A stretch of DNA of 64,000 nt from contig NZ_LMDN01000001.1 in the NCBI RefSeq assembly GCF_001425085.1, forward strand, positions 631,092 through 695,091, given 5' to 3'. Shown in pieces: positions 31,743 to 40,878 of this stretch. This DNA comes from Leifsonia sp. Root4. Its GTDB lineage: Bacteria; Actinomycetota; Actinomycetes; Actinomycetales; Microbacteriaceae. The notes below the pieces were generated by a model. It did no database searches. It saw nothing but the letters and a program-made list of their open reading frames with translations, and was not told the origin of the DNA. A program made the position numbers and the translations under genes. Numbering within the stretch: the stretch's first letter is position 1; the number at the start of each line of letters is the position of its first letter.

Positions 31743-34700
31743 ATGCATTGGGGAGGCCTGCTCGCGCGTCGTTCGCGCGCAGCGCGGAGCCTTCTGGCAG
31801 CCTGTGCCGGAGTCGTCCTCATCACCGGAGCGTTGCTGGCAGGGGTGCTCGGCTACCTCGATGCAGCGGTGCAGGCGGGGATGCGCGCCTCGCTCGAGCA
31901 CTCCGCCCCGGCGGACGCCGCGCTGCGGGTCTCGATGCGTCTCGCCCCGGACGCGGTGGACCAACGGGAGCGTGTCGAGCAGACGTTCCGGCGCATCTTG
32001 CCCGAGAGCGCTCTTTCCATGCCGCGCACCGTCCAGGCCTCCCCGCTCACCGGAACGACAAGCGGCACGAACCCCATCACAAGCGGGCAGGCGCGCTTCG
32101 TCGTTGCCGCAGTCGAAGGCGTGCACGACGACGCGCAGCTCATCGCCGGCGACTGGCCGGCAGCGGGATCGGCCGACGGCCTGGAGGCCACGGTGCACGA
32201 GGACTCGGCCGATGCGCTCGGCCTCGCAATCGGCGACACCGTCCGACTTGATTCGCGTGAGGGCGATGGTGCAATTCTCCGCATTGTCGGGACCTGGCGC
32301 CCGATCGACGCGAACTCGCCGTTCTGGTTCGGCGATGCGATGGCCGAGACCGGGCGGAGCGGAACCGACTTCGGCCCGTTCCTCATCGGGGAAGCGGGCC
32401 TCGCCGTGCTTGCAGAGAGCGGCGTCCCCGTCGCCCCCTACGCCAGCTGGACACTCATTCCGGATGCCGCAACGCTCACCGAGCCCCGCGTCGCCGAGCT
32501 GCGTGATGCGCTCACTGGAACGGAGCGTGCCCTGCGCGAGGATCCGACTCTCAACGGCAGCGGAGTGTCGCTGAGCGGCGCCCTGCCGCTCACTCTGGAC
32601 CGCATGCACAACTCGCTGCGCAGTGTTGCGGGACTCGCTCCGATTCCGGTCGTGCTGATCGCCGCCATCGGGTTGATCGCGCTGACCCAGTTGAGCCGCG
32701 TGCTCGCCACGGCGCGGTCCGTTGAGACGGGGCTGCTCCGCGCGCGCGGCGCATCCCTGCGTCAGTTCGGCGCGGTGACGTTCGGTGAAACGGCGATCAT
32801 CGCCGTGCCGGCCGGCGTCGTCGGTGCGGCTCTCGGCGGCGCGCTGGCGGCGGCCGCGGCCACGGGAGATCCGGCATCCGCGGCCCTGCAGGCGCTGCCG
32901 ATCGGGCTGCTCGTCTCCGCCGCTGCGGTGACGCTCGCGATCATCGTGGCGCTGCGGGACGCGGCCTCCGTGCACCGAGCGCGCGGCGAGGCGGCCGGGC
33001 GCGGCTCCCGCGCCGTGCTGATCGGTGCCGGCGTGTTGGTGGCCGGGGCCGCCGCGCTGGCTCTCTGGCAGTTCCACACGGTTGCCGGGCGCGGCGGGGT
33101 CTTCGGCGCCCTCGCCCCCGCTTTGGCGCTCGTGGCCTGCGCGCTGCTCGGCGCGCTGCTCCTCGCGCCGCTCGGCACCACCGCGGCCGTGATCGCCGCA
33201 CGCCGCCCGGGGCTGAGTCCCGTCCTGCCGGCCAGGCAGGTGGCGCGACGCATCTCGCTGTTCACGGTCGCCGCCATCCTCGTGATGCTGGCGACGGCCG
33301 GGACGGGTTTTGCCGCGGCCTTCGCCGCCTCCTGGCGGGAACTCGACACCGCGACGGCCATGCTCGGCACGGGCAGCGCCGTGCGGGTGCAGCTGGCACC
33401 AGGCGGATCGGAGGCGACCGGGCTGGTTTCGGCCGGGCGCGTTTCCACCGGGCCGGCCGAGATCGAGGCGGCGACCGCCGCACCGGCACTCACCGAAGCG
33501 ATCACCATCGGCTCAGAGAAGGCCAGCCTCATCGCGCTGCCATCCACCCTGCTGGGCTCGGTCGTTCCCGATCTGCACGGCCGACTCGACATCGCCGCCC
33601 TGCGGAACGCGCTCCCGGGCGAGCCTGGCGGCCTCGCTCTGCCCGATGGCACCCGCACTGTGCTGCTGAGCATCGAGAGTGTCGTCCCCGAGGCCGCGCG
33701 CGCTGGAACCGTGCAGCTCTCGATCTGGCTGGCGGCTGCCGATGGCACTCTGCGTCACCAGCCGGCCGGCGACCTCGCGCTGTCCGCCGGGAACAGCGTC
33801 GAGCTCGCCGTGCCGCTGCCGGATGCCGCAGGCGGCTCGCTCGTCGCGCTGGAGGGTCACCTCCTCGGCTCCGGCGGTGCCGATGACGTGCAGATCGCCC
33901 TGCGGGGTGTCGCGGCATCCCCTGGTGCCGATGCCTCGGATGCGGAGGATCTGGTCAGTGCTGGATTGCCTGCGGCGATGACGCTCGCCTGGGATGCGAC
34001 GAACGGCCGCGCGCTCGTGGACCCGGCCACGAGCGGCCCGGTACCGCTCGCGCTCAGCACGGCGCTCGCCGCCCGTCTCGGCGCGGAGCCGGGCGACCAG
34101 ATCGAGTTCCGTTTCTCCGCAGACGGCCGACGCGTGCGTGGTGTCGTCGCGGCGGGCTCGGCCCTGCTCCCGACGCTCAGCGATTCGGCCGGCGTGATGG
34201 CAGACCTGGGCACGCTGCAACGCTTCGCCCTCGCCGCCGGTGACGCGGTGCCGGGAGGCAATGAACTGTGGATAGCACCGCGGCCCACCGAGGCGGGCGT
34301 CGAGGCGGGTGTGAGCGACGCCGCGGCGAGCGCGCGCATCGCGACGGCGGCCCGCGCTCTGGGCATACCCGGCGCCACCGTGACCACGCCCGCCCAACTC
34401 TCGACGGAGGCCATCCTCCTGCCCGCGGTGCTCGCCCTCTGGGTGGGCGCGGCCGGTGCGATCGCTCTCGCGCTGCTCGCCGTCTTCGCCACGGCCATGG
34501 CACTGCTGAGCGCCCGGCGCGGCGAATCCGTGCTGCTGCGCGCGCTCGGTGTGACGGCCGGGCAGCAGGCCCGCGGCCGCAGCGCGGAGCTGGTCGCGGT
34601 GCTCGGCGTCGCCGCAGTGCTCGGGCTGCTGGGCGGGCTCCTCGTTGCCGGACTGACTGTCTCCTCGTTGGCCCGCGCCGCCGTCAGCGCGGCTCCTGCC

Positions 34701-34850
34701 GCCCTGCACGTGCCGCTCGGAGTGGACCTCGGCCCCGCCGGCCTGCTGCTCGGGCTGCTGGCGCTCGGTGTGGCCATCGTGGCGGCCGACTACGCGCGCC
34801 GGGTACGCCGTCAGGCGGAGGGCACGACACTCCGCGAGGCGGGCGAATGA
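31743..34850 (+). CDS. FtsX/MacB-type ABC transporter permease 1
   Basis: A 1035-residue membrane protein with a first helix near 15-40, a long presumably extracytoplasmic stretch to about 290, an FtsX-type helix cluster (about 295-480, with TARSVETGLLRARGASLRQF), another helix pair (about 500-530), a second large extracytoplasmic domain (about 535-880), and a final FtsX cluster (about 895-1020, with SARRGESVLLRALGVTAGQQ). This is the layout of the large actinobacterial FtsX permeases that use ATP hydrolysis to move an extracytoplasmic domain instead of pumping across the membrane. It overlaps the next permease by four bases. Substrate or partner unknown. Confidence 0.85.
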   Translation: MHWGGLLARRSRAARSLLAACAGVVLITGALLAGVLGYLDAAVQAGMRASLEHSAPADAALRVSMRLAPDAVDQRERVEQTFRRILPESALSMPRTVQASPLTGTTSGTNPITSGQARFVVAAVEGVHDDAQLIAGDWPAAGSADGLEATVHEDSADALGLAIGDTVRLDSREGDGAILRIVGTWRPIDANSPFWFGDAMAETGRSGTDFGPFLIGEAGLAVLAESGVPVAPYASWTLIPDAATLTEPRVAELRDALTGTERALREDPTLNGSGVSLSGALPLTLDRMHNSLRSVAGLAPIPVVLIAAIGLIALTQLSRVLATARSVETGLLRARGASLRQFGAVTFGETAIIAVPAGVVGAALGGALAAAAATGDPASAALQALPIGLLVSAAAVTLAIIVALRDAASVHRARGEAAGRGSRAVLIGAGVLVAGAAALALWQFHTVAGRGGVFGALAPALALVACALLGALLLAPLGTTAAVIAARRPGLSPVLPARQVARRISLFTVAAILVMLATAGTGFAAAFAASWRELDTATAMLGTGSAVRVQLAPGGSEATGLVSAGRVSTGPAEIEAATAAPALTEAITIGSEKASLIALPSTLLGSVVPDLHGRLDIAALRNALPGEPGGLALPDGTRTVLLSIESVVPEAARAGTVQLSIWLAAADGTLRHQPAGDLALSAGNSVELAVPLPDAAGGSLVALEGHLLGSGGADDVQIALRGVAASPGADASDAEDLVSAGLPAAMTLAWDATNGRALVDPATSGPVPLALSTALAARLGAEPGDQIEFRFSADGRRVRGVVAAGSALLPTLSDSAGVMADLGTLQRFALAAGDAVPGGNELWIAPRPTEAGVEAGVSDAAASARIATAARALGIPGATVTTPAQLSTEAILLPAVLALWVGAAGAIALALLAVFATAMALLSARRGESVLLRALGVTAGQQARGRSAELVAVLGVAAVLGLLGGLLVAGLTVSSLARAAVSAAPAALHVPLGVDLGPAGLLLGLLALGVAIVAADYARRVRRQAEGTTLREAGE

Positions 34851-37681
34851 GCGCGCGCCCGCCGTTTCGCCGTCTCGGCGACACCACGCTGCTCTGGCGT
34901 CAGCTGAGCACGCGGGCCGGCGCATCGATCGGCGTCGCGCTCCTCGTGCTCGGGGCGGCGACGATCGGCATGGCTGCGCCCCGCGCCGTCGAGCGGCTCA
35001 ACACGGCCTCGGTGCAACAGCGGGTCTCCGAGCTCACCGCACCGGAGCGCGACCTCGTCGCCGATGCGGCCGGCGGGCCGGAGATCGGGCCCGTTCCATC
35101 GGCTTCATCTGCTGCCGAGCTCGGTCTCTCCGAGGAGGTCGCCGCGGTGTGGGGCAAGCAGGAGGCGGCGCTCCGCGGCATCCGGGACGATCTCAGCCCA
35201 CTCCTCCAGCGGAGCTTCGGCGCACCGGAATACACCGTGCAGTTCGGTGCCCTCCGTGCGCAGAAGCCCGGTGCAGGACCCGCCGCGCCGGTGCACCTGG
35301 TGCTGCCGACCTTCGACCCGCGCATGGCCGAGCGTGTGCGTTACATCGACGGGGCTGCCCCGCGGAGCGACGCGACGCCCCTGCCGCGTGCGGATGCGGT
35401 CGAGATCGCCCTCTCCGAGCAGACGGCGACCGAGATGGAGTGGCCCATCGGCGAGGAACGGTGGACGGAGCTCGATGGAGCTGGAGCGCAACTGCTGCGG
35501 CTTGCAGGAATCTTCGTCGCGGCCGATGCCGATGATCCCTATTGGCAGCACACCCTCGCCGCGCTCGCATCCAGCATCGTCGATGACGGGATCAGTCCAC
35601 CGCAGTTCACCAGCGTTGCGTTCGTCGATCCGAAATCGTGGGCGGCGTTCGGCGTGATGCCCGTGATGCCGCGCAGCCACATCTGGTACCCCCTGCAGCT
35701 TCAGACGCTTCGATCGACAGAGAACGCCGCGCTCCTCGTCGATCTCCGCGAAGTCTCGACGCAGCCCGTCGTCGTCGACTCCGGGCACAGCTACGACCGC
35801 TTCGCTCCGCTCGATCCGCCCGGAACGGTGCCGTCGATCCCGAGCATCGGGGCGGTGGAGCTCGGCTCCTCCGCTATCGCGACCCTGGAGCGTTCAGAGC
35901 GCGCCGACGCCGCGCTCGTCACCGTGCTCGCGCTCACGGCCATCGGACCGTTCGGGGTGAGCGTCGCGGTGATCGTGCTCGGCACCGGAATCGTCGCCAA
36001 TCGCCGCCGGCGCTCGATCGGCCTCGCTGCCGCCAGAGGCGCGTCAGAACGACAACTGCGCTTCGTCCTGGGCATCGAGGGGGCGCTCATCGCCGTGCCG
36101 GCGGCGGTGCTCGGCGCGGTGCTCGGCACCCTGCTCGTGCCCGGAGTCGCCCCGTCGACAGTCGGCTTCGCCTGCACGGTGCTGTTGGCTGCAACGCCGC
36201 TGACGGTCCTCGTGGCGCGAGCGTCCGAATTCGGCGCAGGCGGCTTGCGTGCTCCCGGAGCGGGTGGGGCGATCGGTGGCAGCTCGCATCGTGCGCGGCC
36301 GCGACTGCGCTGGATGCTGGAGCTCGCCACCATCGGCCTGGCGGTGGCCGGCACCGTCTCCGTTCTCGGCCGCGGCTACGACGAGGACTCGTCGGGGGTG
36401 GATCCGCTCGTGGCGGCGACTCCGCTGCTGCTCTCGCTCGCGGTCTGTATCGCGGCGCTCCGTCTGTACCCGCTCCCCCTGGCCGCCATCGAGCGGGCCG
36501 CCGGGCGCCGTCGCGGCCTGGTCTCCGTGCTCGGAGCCCGTCGCGCGCTGCGCGAGCCCGCCACCGGCTTCGCGCCGGTACTCGCCCTGGTCGTCGGCGT
36601 CTCCGTCGCGGTCTTCTCCGGCGTGATGCTCGGCACGGTCAGCAGCGGCGTTGAACAGACTGCAGCGGCCAGGGTCGGCGCAGACATGCGCCTGAGCGCT
36701 GCGCCGATCACCGCGGATCAGCTTGAGCAGCTCCGCGCCGTGCCGGGGATCGAGGCGACGGCCCCGGTCTATTCCGCGCGTTCCGTGCTGATCTCGGCCG
36801 AGTCGTCCCGCGTTCCAGCCGTGTTGCTCGTCGTCGACAGCAAGGAACTCGCCGCGGTGCAGGCCGGTGTTCCCGGGGCGCCCACGTTGCCGGCAGAGCT
36901 CGGGGCTGCGGTGGACGATCAGGGCGCTCGGCCGACGCCCGTCGTGGTCTCCCGCGGGGCATCGGACTTCCTCGACGACGCCATAGAGTTCCAGATCGGC
37001 ACCTACCCGGCGGAAAGGGTGGGGATCAGTCCCGACCCTTCGCCGCTCACCACGAGTTCACGCTGGCTGCTGATCGACAAGGCGAACGCCGCCGCTCTCA
37101 CGCCCACCCTCCTCCCCCGGATGGTGCTGATCGACCTCACGGCCGGCGCAGACCCTCGGGCGGTGCAGGAACGGCTGGTGGAGCTCCTCGGCGACGACAT
37201 CGAGGTGACCCTCCCGGCCGGGCTCAGCGCGGAGATCCGTCAGAACCCGTCGATCGCGGGGCTGCAGACGGCGCTGGCCATTGCGATCACCATCGCGGCG
37301 TTGCTCAGCGCGGCCGCCGTCGTCATGACGCTCGTTCTCGGTGCGCCGGCGCGCGAGCGGCTGCTCGGCGTGCTGCGGGTGCTCGGGCTCCCCCGTGGGC
37401 AGGCCAGGGCGTTGTTGCTCTGGGAGATCGGGCCCGTGGCGGTCGTGGCGCTCACGCTCGGATCGCTGCTCGGGCTCTGGCTGCCACAGCTGGTGCTCGC
37501 CGGAGTGGATCTGACCCCGTTCACCGGCGGCAGCGTGCAGCCCGCGGCATCCATCGACCCACTGTTCATCGTGGCATCGATCGGTGGCTTCCTTGCCGTC
37601 GTGCTCCTGGCCGCGGCGAGCTCGCTCGCGCTGGCCCGACGCGCGAGCCTCGCTCGTGCAATTCGTCTGGAAGAGGAATGA
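34847..37681 (+). CDS. FtsX/MacB-type ABC transporter permease 2
   Basis: A 944-residue permease similar in layout to the preceding gene: N-terminal helix near 25-45, extracytoplasmic stretch to about 360, an FtsX helix cluster (about 365-560, with NRRRRSIGLAAARGASERQL), further helices near 580-600, an extracytoplasmic stretch, and a final cluster (about 800-935, with LLGVLRVLGLPRGQARALLL). The ATG at 34847 overlaps the upstream stop (ATGA). An in-frame extension further upstream exists but runs inside the previous gene and is not used. The two permeases probably form a heterodimer driven by the two ATPases downstream. Confidence 0.85.
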   Translation: MSARPPFRRLGDTTLLWRQLSTRAGASIGVALLVLGAATIGMAAPRAVERLNTASVQQRVSELTAPERDLVADAAGGPEIGPVPSASSAAELGLSEEVAAVWGKQEAALRGIRDDLSPLLQRSFGAPEYTVQFGALRAQKPGAGPAAPVHLVLPTFDPRMAERVRYIDGAAPRSDATPLPRADAVEIALSEQTATEMEWPIGEERWTELDGAGAQLLRLAGIFVAADADDPYWQHTLAALASSIVDDGISPPQFTSVAFVDPKSWAAFGVMPVMPRSHIWYPLQLQTLRSTENAALLVDLREVSTQPVVVDSGHSYDRFAPLDPPGTVPSIPSIGAVELGSSAIATLERSERADAALVTVLALTAIGPFGVSVAVIVLGTGIVANRRRRSIGLAAARGASERQLRFVLGIEGALIAVPAAVLGAVLGTLLVPGVAPSTVGFACTVLLAATPLTVLVARASEFGAGGLRAPGAGGAIGGSSHRARPRLRWMLELATIGLAVAGTVSVLGRGYDEDSSGVDPLVAATPLLLSLAVCIAALRLYPLPLAAIERAAGRRRGLVSVLGARRALREPATGFAPVLALVVGVSVAVFSGVMLGTVSSGVEQTAAARVGADMRLSAAPITADQLEQLRAVPGIEATAPVYSARSVLISAESSRVPAVLLVVDSKELAAVQAGVPGAPTLPAELGAAVDDQGARPTPVVVSRGASDFLDDAIEFQIGTYPAERVGISPDPSPLTTSSRWLLIDKANAAALTPTLLPRMVLIDLTAGADPRAVQERLVELLGDDIEVTLPAGLSAEIRQNPSIAGLQTALAIAITIAALLSAAAVVMTLVLGAPARERLLGVLRVLGLPRGQARALLLWEIGPVAVVALTLGSLLGLWLPQLVLAGVDLTPFTGGSVQPAASIDPLFIVASIGGFLAVVLLAAASSLALARRASLARAIRLEEE

Positions 37682-38688
37682 TGGCAGAGATGACGAGCTT
37701 CACCGCACCGGCGCGAACCGGTGAACAGGCCGGCGCCGAGCCGCACGTGTTGTGCTCCGACCTGGTGCGCATCTTCACGGCGCAGGGTGTCGAGGTCCAG
37801 GCGCTGCAGGGCCTGAACCTGCGCATCGACGCTGCCGAGATGGTGGCGCTGATCGGCGCTTCCGGCTCCGGGAAGTCGACCCTGCTCACGATCCTCTCCG
37901 GGCTCGACACCCCGACGGCCGGAGTCGCCAGGGTTGCCGGCCACGACCTGGTCACGATGGGACGGGCGGAGCGGGTGCGGTACCAGCGTCACACGGTGGG
38001 TTTCGTGTGGCAGCAGACGGCGCGAAACCTGTTGCCGTACCTCAGCGCCGCCGAGAACGTCGCGATGGCGATCGCCGTGGCGGGCGGTGTGCGCGGGGCC
38101 GCTCGTGCACGACGCGTCTCCGAGCTGCTGGAGTTGCTGCAGGTGGGCGAGTGCGCGGGTCGGCGCCCGATCGAAATGTCCGGCGGCCAACAACAGCGGG
38201 CCGCGATCGCCGTGGCCATCGCCAACAATCCCACCGTTCTGCTCGCCGATGAGCCGACGGGTGAACTGGATGAGGAGACATCGGCCCAGGTGCTCGAGGC
38301 CATGCGCGGCGTGAATGAGGAGCTCGGCGTCACCACGCTCATCGTGACCCACGATCCCACCGTCTCCGGGCACGTGCGCCGCACCGTGCAGATTCGCGAC
38401 GGCCGCACATCGACCGAGGTCCTGCGCAGTACCCGGCGCGACGAGCACGGAACGGAGCACGCCGTGGCAGAGGAGTTCGCCGTCATCGACAGCGTCGGCC
38501 GACTGCAGCTCCCCGATGACTTCGTGACGCATCTGAGCCTGCGTGACCGCGTGCGTCTGGCGCTCGAGAGTGACCACGTCGGCGTGTGGCCGGGGCATCG
38601 CGAGGCCGCTGAACAAGTCCAAGGGGCTGAACCGGCAGCAGGGGCCGAACCGGATGCCGGGGACGCCGAAACGGAGGAGAAGCCGTGA
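37678..38688 (+). CDS. ABC transporter ATPase (LolD/MacB type) with C-terminal extension
   Basis: A 336-residue ATPase. The nucleotide-binding domain (about 22-240) has Walker A GASGSGKST, Q-loop VWQQTARNLLPYL, signature MSGGQQQR, Walker B VLLADEPTGELD and H-loop VTHDP. About 95 further residues follow, ending in a low-complexity Glu/Ala/Pro/Asp tail; typical LolD-type ATPases stop near 230. The ATG at 37678 overlaps the permease stop; a second ATG follows immediately (ATGATG), so the start may be one codon later. Confidence 0.9.
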   Translation: MMAEMTSFTAPARTGEQAGAEPHVLCSDLVRIFTAQGVEVQALQGLNLRIDAAEMVALIGASGSGKSTLLTILSGLDTPTAGVARVAGHDLVTMGRAERVRYQRHTVGFVWQQTARNLLPYLSAAENVAMAIAVAGGVRGAARARRVSELLELLQVGECAGRRPIEMSGGQQQRAAIAVAIANNPTVLLADEPTGELDEETSAQVLEAMRGVNEELGVTTLIVTHDPTVSGHVRRTVQIRDGRTSTEVLRSTRRDEHGTEHAVAEEFAVIDSVGRLQLPDDFVTHLSLRDRVRLALESDHVGVWPGHREAAEQVQGAEPAAGAEPDAGDAETEEKP

Positions 38689-39368
38689 TCGAGCGAGGCG
38701 CGCCCGCGGTGCGCGCAGAGAATCTGAGCCGTGTCTACCAGAGCACGGCCGGAGCCGTCCACGCGTGCGTCGATCTCTCGCTCGAGGTGCACCCGGGTGA
38801 GCTCCTCGTGGTCTGTGGGCCATCGGGCGCAGGCAAGACAACGCTGCTCAACCTGCTCGGCGGTCTGGATACCCCGAGCTCTGGCCGGGTGTGGCTGGGC
38901 GAGGCGGAGCTCGGCATGCTGAGCGAGGCGGAGCTGGCCGGCATCCGTCGTGACCGACTCGGCTACGTATTTCAGTCATTCGGGCTGATCCCCGTGCTCT
39001 CCGCCGCGGAGAACGTCGAGGTTCCGTTGCGGTTGCAGCGCCTTCCGGCCGCTGAGCGCGACGCCAGGGTCGCCGAGGTCCTCGCCCTCGTGGGCCTCGC
39101 CGGGCACGCTGCACAGCGGCCGGGCGAGCTGAGCGGCGGTCAGCAACAGCGGGTCGGCATCGCGCGCGCGTTGGCGACGCGGCCCCCTGTGTTGCTCGCC
39201 GATGAACCGACCGGCCAGCTCGACAGTCGCACGGCAGGAACCGTGATGGACCTCATCGTCGAGCTCGTCCGCTCCCAGGGCATCGCCGCGGTCGTCTCCA
39301 CGCACGATCCGCTGTTGATGCAGCGAGCCGATCGGATCCTTGAGCTGCACGACGGGCGGGCCCGCTAA
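38685..39368 (+). CDS. ABC transporter ATPase (LolD/MacB type)
   Basis: A 227-residue compact ATPase with Walker A GPSGAGKTTL, Q-loop VFQSFGLIPVLSA, signature LSGGQQQR, Walker B VLLADEPTGQLD and H-loop STHDP. It is of normal length for the LolD/MacB/FtsE group. The GTG start overlaps the previous stop by four bases. It ends the four-gene operon (two FtsX permeases, two ATPases). Having two different ATPases fits a heterodimeric pair for the two permeases. Confidence 0.92.
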   Translation: MIERGAPAVRAENLSRVYQSTAGAVHACVDLSLEVHPGELLVVCGPSGAGKTTLLNLLGGLDTPSSGRVWLGEAELGMLSEAELAGIRRDRLGYVFQSFGLIPVLSAAENVEVPLRLQRLPAAERDARVAEVLALVGLAGHAAQRPGELSGGQQQRVGIARALATRPPVLLADEPTGQLDSRTAGTVMDLIVELVRSQGIAAVVSTHDPLLMQRADRILELHDGRAR

Positions 39369-39454
39369 CCGCACGCCCCTGCCGCCGGATGCCGCCCGTG
39401 CCGCTCGGGCCACCTCTGCTCCCGTACGCTGGCCGGAGATCCGGGGAAGGGACG

Positions 39455-39490
39455 GCTCCGGTGAACGGAACAGCTCCGGTGAGCGGGACC
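39455..39490. repeat. 18-bp direct tandem repeat, two copies
   Basis: Two adjacent 18-base units (39455-39472 and 39473-39490; first unit begins GCTCCGGTGAACGG) match at 15 positions. They lie between the convergent ABC ATPase and dimethylargininase genes. The rest of 39369-39506 shows nothing recognisable. Confidence 0.6.
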
Positions 39491-39506
39491 GGATGTCTTC
39501 CGAGTG

Positions 39507-40787
39507 TTAGCGGACGCGGACGCTGAGGCAGGTGACGCAGCCTTCGAGCTTCTCGAACTCCGAGATGTCGACGGTGACGACCCGGTAGCCGAGGTCGGCG
39601 ATCAGGGCGGCACTCTGCGGTGCGGATGCCGACATGAGCACCGTGTCCTCGCTCAGCACGACGACGGCAGAGCCGGCCTCCTCCGGCATCGGCAGGAAGC
39701 GGTCGAAGATCTCGGGGTTGTCGACGACGGGCGCCCAGCCGATCACGGTGCCGTCCGGCAGCGCGGTGACGGCGCTCTTCAGGTGCAGCGCCTTGGTCAA
39801 CGGCACGGCGACAACCGTGTAGCCGCGGGAGGCGAGCAGCACGCGCAGCTGGCGGATGCCCTCGGCGTTCGTGCGCAGCGATCGACCGACGTAGACGGTC
39901 TTGCCGATCTTCAGCACGTCGCCGCCGTCGAGCGTTCCCGGGGCGAGGATGCGCTCGATGGCCAGGCCGCCGAGTTCACGCACGGCCTGCTCGGCGCCGG
40001 CGATCTCGTCGCGGCGGGAATCGGCTCCGGGGCTCGTGATCACGGCCAGCTCGCCGAACATCACGACGGCGTCCTCGATGAACACGGAGTCGGCCATCTC
40101 GGGCGCGGCAGGAACCTCGATCGTCTCCCAGCCCTCGGCGTCGAGTGCGGCGCAGTAGTTGTCCCACTGCTGGTCGGCCAGTTCGACGTTCACCGGAATC
40201 CGGTCGATGTGGGTCAGTTCGCCATCGGCGAGGTTGGATGCAGGGATGCGCACGAGCGCGACGTGGCGTTCGCCGACGCGCCGCCCGATCGTGCGGAAGC
40301 CGATCACGGCGTCGTAGACGATCGGCCCGAGCAGGGCGGAGGCGACGGCGATGGAGAGCACGAAGAGCAGGTTGAAGCTGAACAGGCTGCTGAACAGGTA
40401 GATGACGACGTCCGAGGCGAAGACGTTGCCGGATGTGCCGGAGATCAGCACGGCCGAGCCGAGCAGCGCACCGAGAACGCCGGCGCCGAGGCCACCGGCG
40501 AGGGCAGGCAGCCAGGCGCGCGTGGCGCCGAGCAGGTTGAAGACGCTGAGCAGCACGAACGCGATGAGTGCGGGCAGGGCGAAGAATCCGCCGAACTGGG
40601 CGATCGCCTGGGCCTGCTGGCCGCTGCTGATGAAGTAGCCGAGCACGGTGACGAGGTAGGCGCCGAACACGACGCTCAGTGCGGAGAGCACCGATGCCGC
40701 GGTGCTGCGGGGGCGGTCTGCGCCGGGACGGCGCTGGGGCAATGGGTGCTGAGCGGGGACGGGGGCCCCGGCATCCGAAGAAGTCAT
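39507..40787 (-). CDS. Dimethylargininase (DDAH) fused to an N-terminal membrane domain
   Basis: A 426-residue protein. Residues 1-33 are a Pro/Arg-rich cytoplasmic start; about 34-164 form four hydrophobic helices (near 34-55, 64-88, 92-118 and 124-162). From about 170 a complete DDAH/arginine-deiminase fold follows, with substrate-binding DSVFIEDA (233-240), LDGGDV (286-291), catalytic H335 in ALHLKSA and nucleophile C420 in GCVTCLSV. DDAH hydrolyses methylated arginine (or arginine-like guanidines) to citrulline plus amine. Normal bacterial DDAHs are soluble and about 255-260 residues, so the membrane part is extra. The frame is continuous and no good start is seen at the domain junction. 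It is convergent with the FtsX operon. Confidence 0.85.
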   Translation of the reverse strand: MTSSDAGAPVPAQHPLPQRRPGADRPRSTAASVLSALSVVFGAYLVTVLGYFISSGQQAQAIAQFGGFFALPALIAFVLLSVFNLLGATRAWLPALAGGLGAGVLGALLGSAVLISGTSGNVFASDVVIYLFSSLFSFNLLFVLSIAVASALLGPIVYDAVIGFRTIGRRVGERHVALVRIPASNLADGELTHIDRIPVNVELADQQWDNYCAALDAEGWETIEVPAAPEMADSVFIEDAVVMFGELAVITSPGADSRRDEIAGAEQAVRELGGLAIERILAPGTLDGGDVLKIGKTVYVGRSLRTNAEGIRQLRVLLASRGYTVVAVPLTKALHLKSAVTALPDGTVIGWAPVVDNPEIFDRFLPMPEEAGSAVVVLSEDTVLMSASAPQSAALIADLGYRVVTVDISEFEKLEGCVTCLSVRVR

Positions 40788-40824
40788 AGCAGCGAGACTA
40801 TCGCTCACAGCCCTCGCAGACAGA

Positions 40825-40859
40825 ATGGCCGGATGCCGCAGTGCGCGGCATCCGGCCAT
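40825..40859 (-). terminator. Intrinsic terminator of purH
   Basis: A perfect 15-bp stem (40825-40839 with 40845-40859; arm ATGGCCGGATGCCGC) with a 5-base loop begins 19 bases beyond the purH stop. It lies between purH and the dimethylargininase gene, which run in the same direction. Confidence 0.85.
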
Positions 40860-40878
40860 CTCGTGCAGCGTGGAGTCC

